Below are positions 5,790 through 6,547 of a DNA stretch of 6,547 nt, in pieces (positions within the stretch are counted from its first letter, which is position 1; each line of letters opens with the position of its first letter). The position numbers and the translations under genes were made by a program. Under the pieces are notes generated by a model, which saw only the letters and a program-made list of their open reading frames with translations, did not search any database and was not told the origin of the DNA. Where the stretch lies: contig JAGCLN010000003.1 in assembly GCA_017646945.1 (NCBI GenBank), forward strand, positions 1-6,547, read 5' to 3'. The DNA comes from Clostridia bacterium. GTDB taxonomy: Bacteria > Bacillota > Clostridia > Christensenellales > Borkfalkiaceae.

Positions 5790-6547
5790 GTGGAGAGAAT
5801 AGGAATTATAGATTTAGGCTCGAATACCGCAAGGCTCGTCATTGTAGAAATGCTTGGTGACGGTCATTTTATGGTTATCGACCAGTTAAAAGAGAGTGTT
5901 CGCTTAGGTAAAGATATGGAGCGTGACGGGTTTTTGAAACCCCAACGCATTGCCGAAACGATCAAAACTCTTAAAATGTTTAGAAAACTGTGTGATGCGT
6001 ACGAGATTGAAAGAATTATTTCCGTAGCAACCGCAGCCGTTCGCCGTGCAAAAAATCAAAGGAGTTTCCTTGATGAAATCGTTGCGAACACCGGCATAAA
6101 ACTAAAGGTTTTATCGGCGGAAGAAGAAGCGACTTACGTTTATCGTGGCGTTATCAACACTATGGATATTTCTAAGGGTTTAATCTTAGAAATCGGCGGT
6201 GGTTCAACTAAGGTTATTTATTATAACAGAAGAAACCTTCTTCACTACGAAACCTTGCCGTTTGGCGCGGTTACGCTTACTGACCTTTTTGCTTGTGACG
6301 GTTTGTCACCCAAGGACCAAGCGGAAAAGATTGAAGCGTACGTAAAAGAACAAATTTCTCAAATTGAGTGGCTTAAAGAACTTGACCCCGAAACTCAACT
6401 TATAGGTTGTGGCGGTTCGTTTAGAAATCTTTGTAAGATAGTTAAACTTATGAAGAAATCACCTTTACCGCTTATACATAACTACAACGTAAAGACTGAA
6501 GAATTCGAGCAAGTTTACGATATGATTAAATCGCTTGACGGCGATAA
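5790..6547 (+). CDS. Ppx/GppA family phosphatase (exopolyphosphatase / pppGpp phosphohydrolase), 3' end cut by window
   Basis: This family has the ASKHA (actin/Hsp70/sugar kinase) fold. Members remove terminal phosphates from polyphosphate (Ppx) or convert pppGpp to ppGpp (GppA), linking phosphate storage to the stringent response in the cytoplasm. The frame is open from the GTG at 5790 to the window end, 252 codons, against about 300 for short and 500 for long members. Motifs in order are IIDLGSNTARLVI with D8 (phosphate-binding loop 1), RLGKDMERDGFL, VATAAVRRAKN, SAEEEATYVYRGV with E111-E113 (this segment holds the family's catalytic Glu), LEIGGGSTKV (134-141 plus flanks, phosphate loop 2), LPFGAVTLTDLF and IGCGGSFRNL. 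Loop 2 is usually DIGGGSTE, whereas here it is EIGGGSTK, with D to E at 134 and E to K at 141. It has its own promoter and a strong ribosome binding site. Ppx genes often adjoin ppk, but nothing beyond the edge can be seen. Ppx and GppA activity cannot be told apart here. Confidence 0.93.
   Translation, partial: MERIGIIDLGSNTARLVIVEMLGDGHFMVIDQLKESVRLGKDMERDGFLKPQRIAETIKTLKMFRKLCDAYEIERIISVATAAVRRAKNQRSFLDEIVANTGIKLKVLSAEEEATYVYRGVINTMDISKGLILEIGGGSTKVIYYNRRNLLHYETLPFGAVTLTDLFACDGLSPKDQAEKIEAYVKEQISQIEWLKELDPETQLIGCGGSFRNLCKIVKLMKKSPLPLIHNYNVKTEEFEQVYDMIKSLDGD

Overview
The window looks like part of a chromosome from an uncultured, low-to-moderate GC member of the Bacillota (Clostridia-like). 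Four observations point that way: A/T-leaning codon choice, Shine-Dalgarno sites of the AGGAG or AAGGTGG type, near-consensus sigma-A promoters, and half-size TSUP permease genes in tandem. This is an inference from style; there is no rRNA or other taxonomic marker here. I see no insertion sequence, CRISPR array, prophage gene, tRNA or rRNA. The window cuts a gene at each end.

Left block (1-1640, + strand). The 3' part of a MocR/GntR-type regulator (winged helix fused to an aminotransferase-like, PLP-binding domain) overlaps by 4 bases (ATGA) the start of trmO, the tRNA t6A37 N6-methyltransferase. The MocR protein stops about 100 residues earlier than the family normally does. A strong hairpin that works as a terminator in both directions closes this block.

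Middle block (1650-4652, - strand). One 1000-codon gene encodes a predicted secreted surface protein. It has a signal peptide with a lipobox-like Cys, three consecutive beta-sandwich (carbohydrate-binding-like) modules, an acidic linker, one C-terminal membrane helix and a highly acidic, repeat-bearing cytoplasmic tail. It has its own sigma-A promoter, and its 3' end converges on trmO. I do not recognise it as a named protein.

Right block (4871-6547, + strand). The intergenic region from 4653 to 4870 separates the surface-protein gene from two tandem half-length TauE/SafE (TSUP) permease genes, which probably form one anion transporter together. A consensus promoter follows (TTGAAA, 17 bp, TATAAT). 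It drives a GTG-started Ppx/GppA phosphatase gene (polyphosphate / pppGpp metabolism) that runs off the right edge.

The genes look like ordinary housekeeping and accessory genes rather than one dedicated system. The points most worth a second look are the shortened MocR protein coupled to trmO, the doubly anchored surface protein with its acidic repeat tail, and the split TSUP pair.
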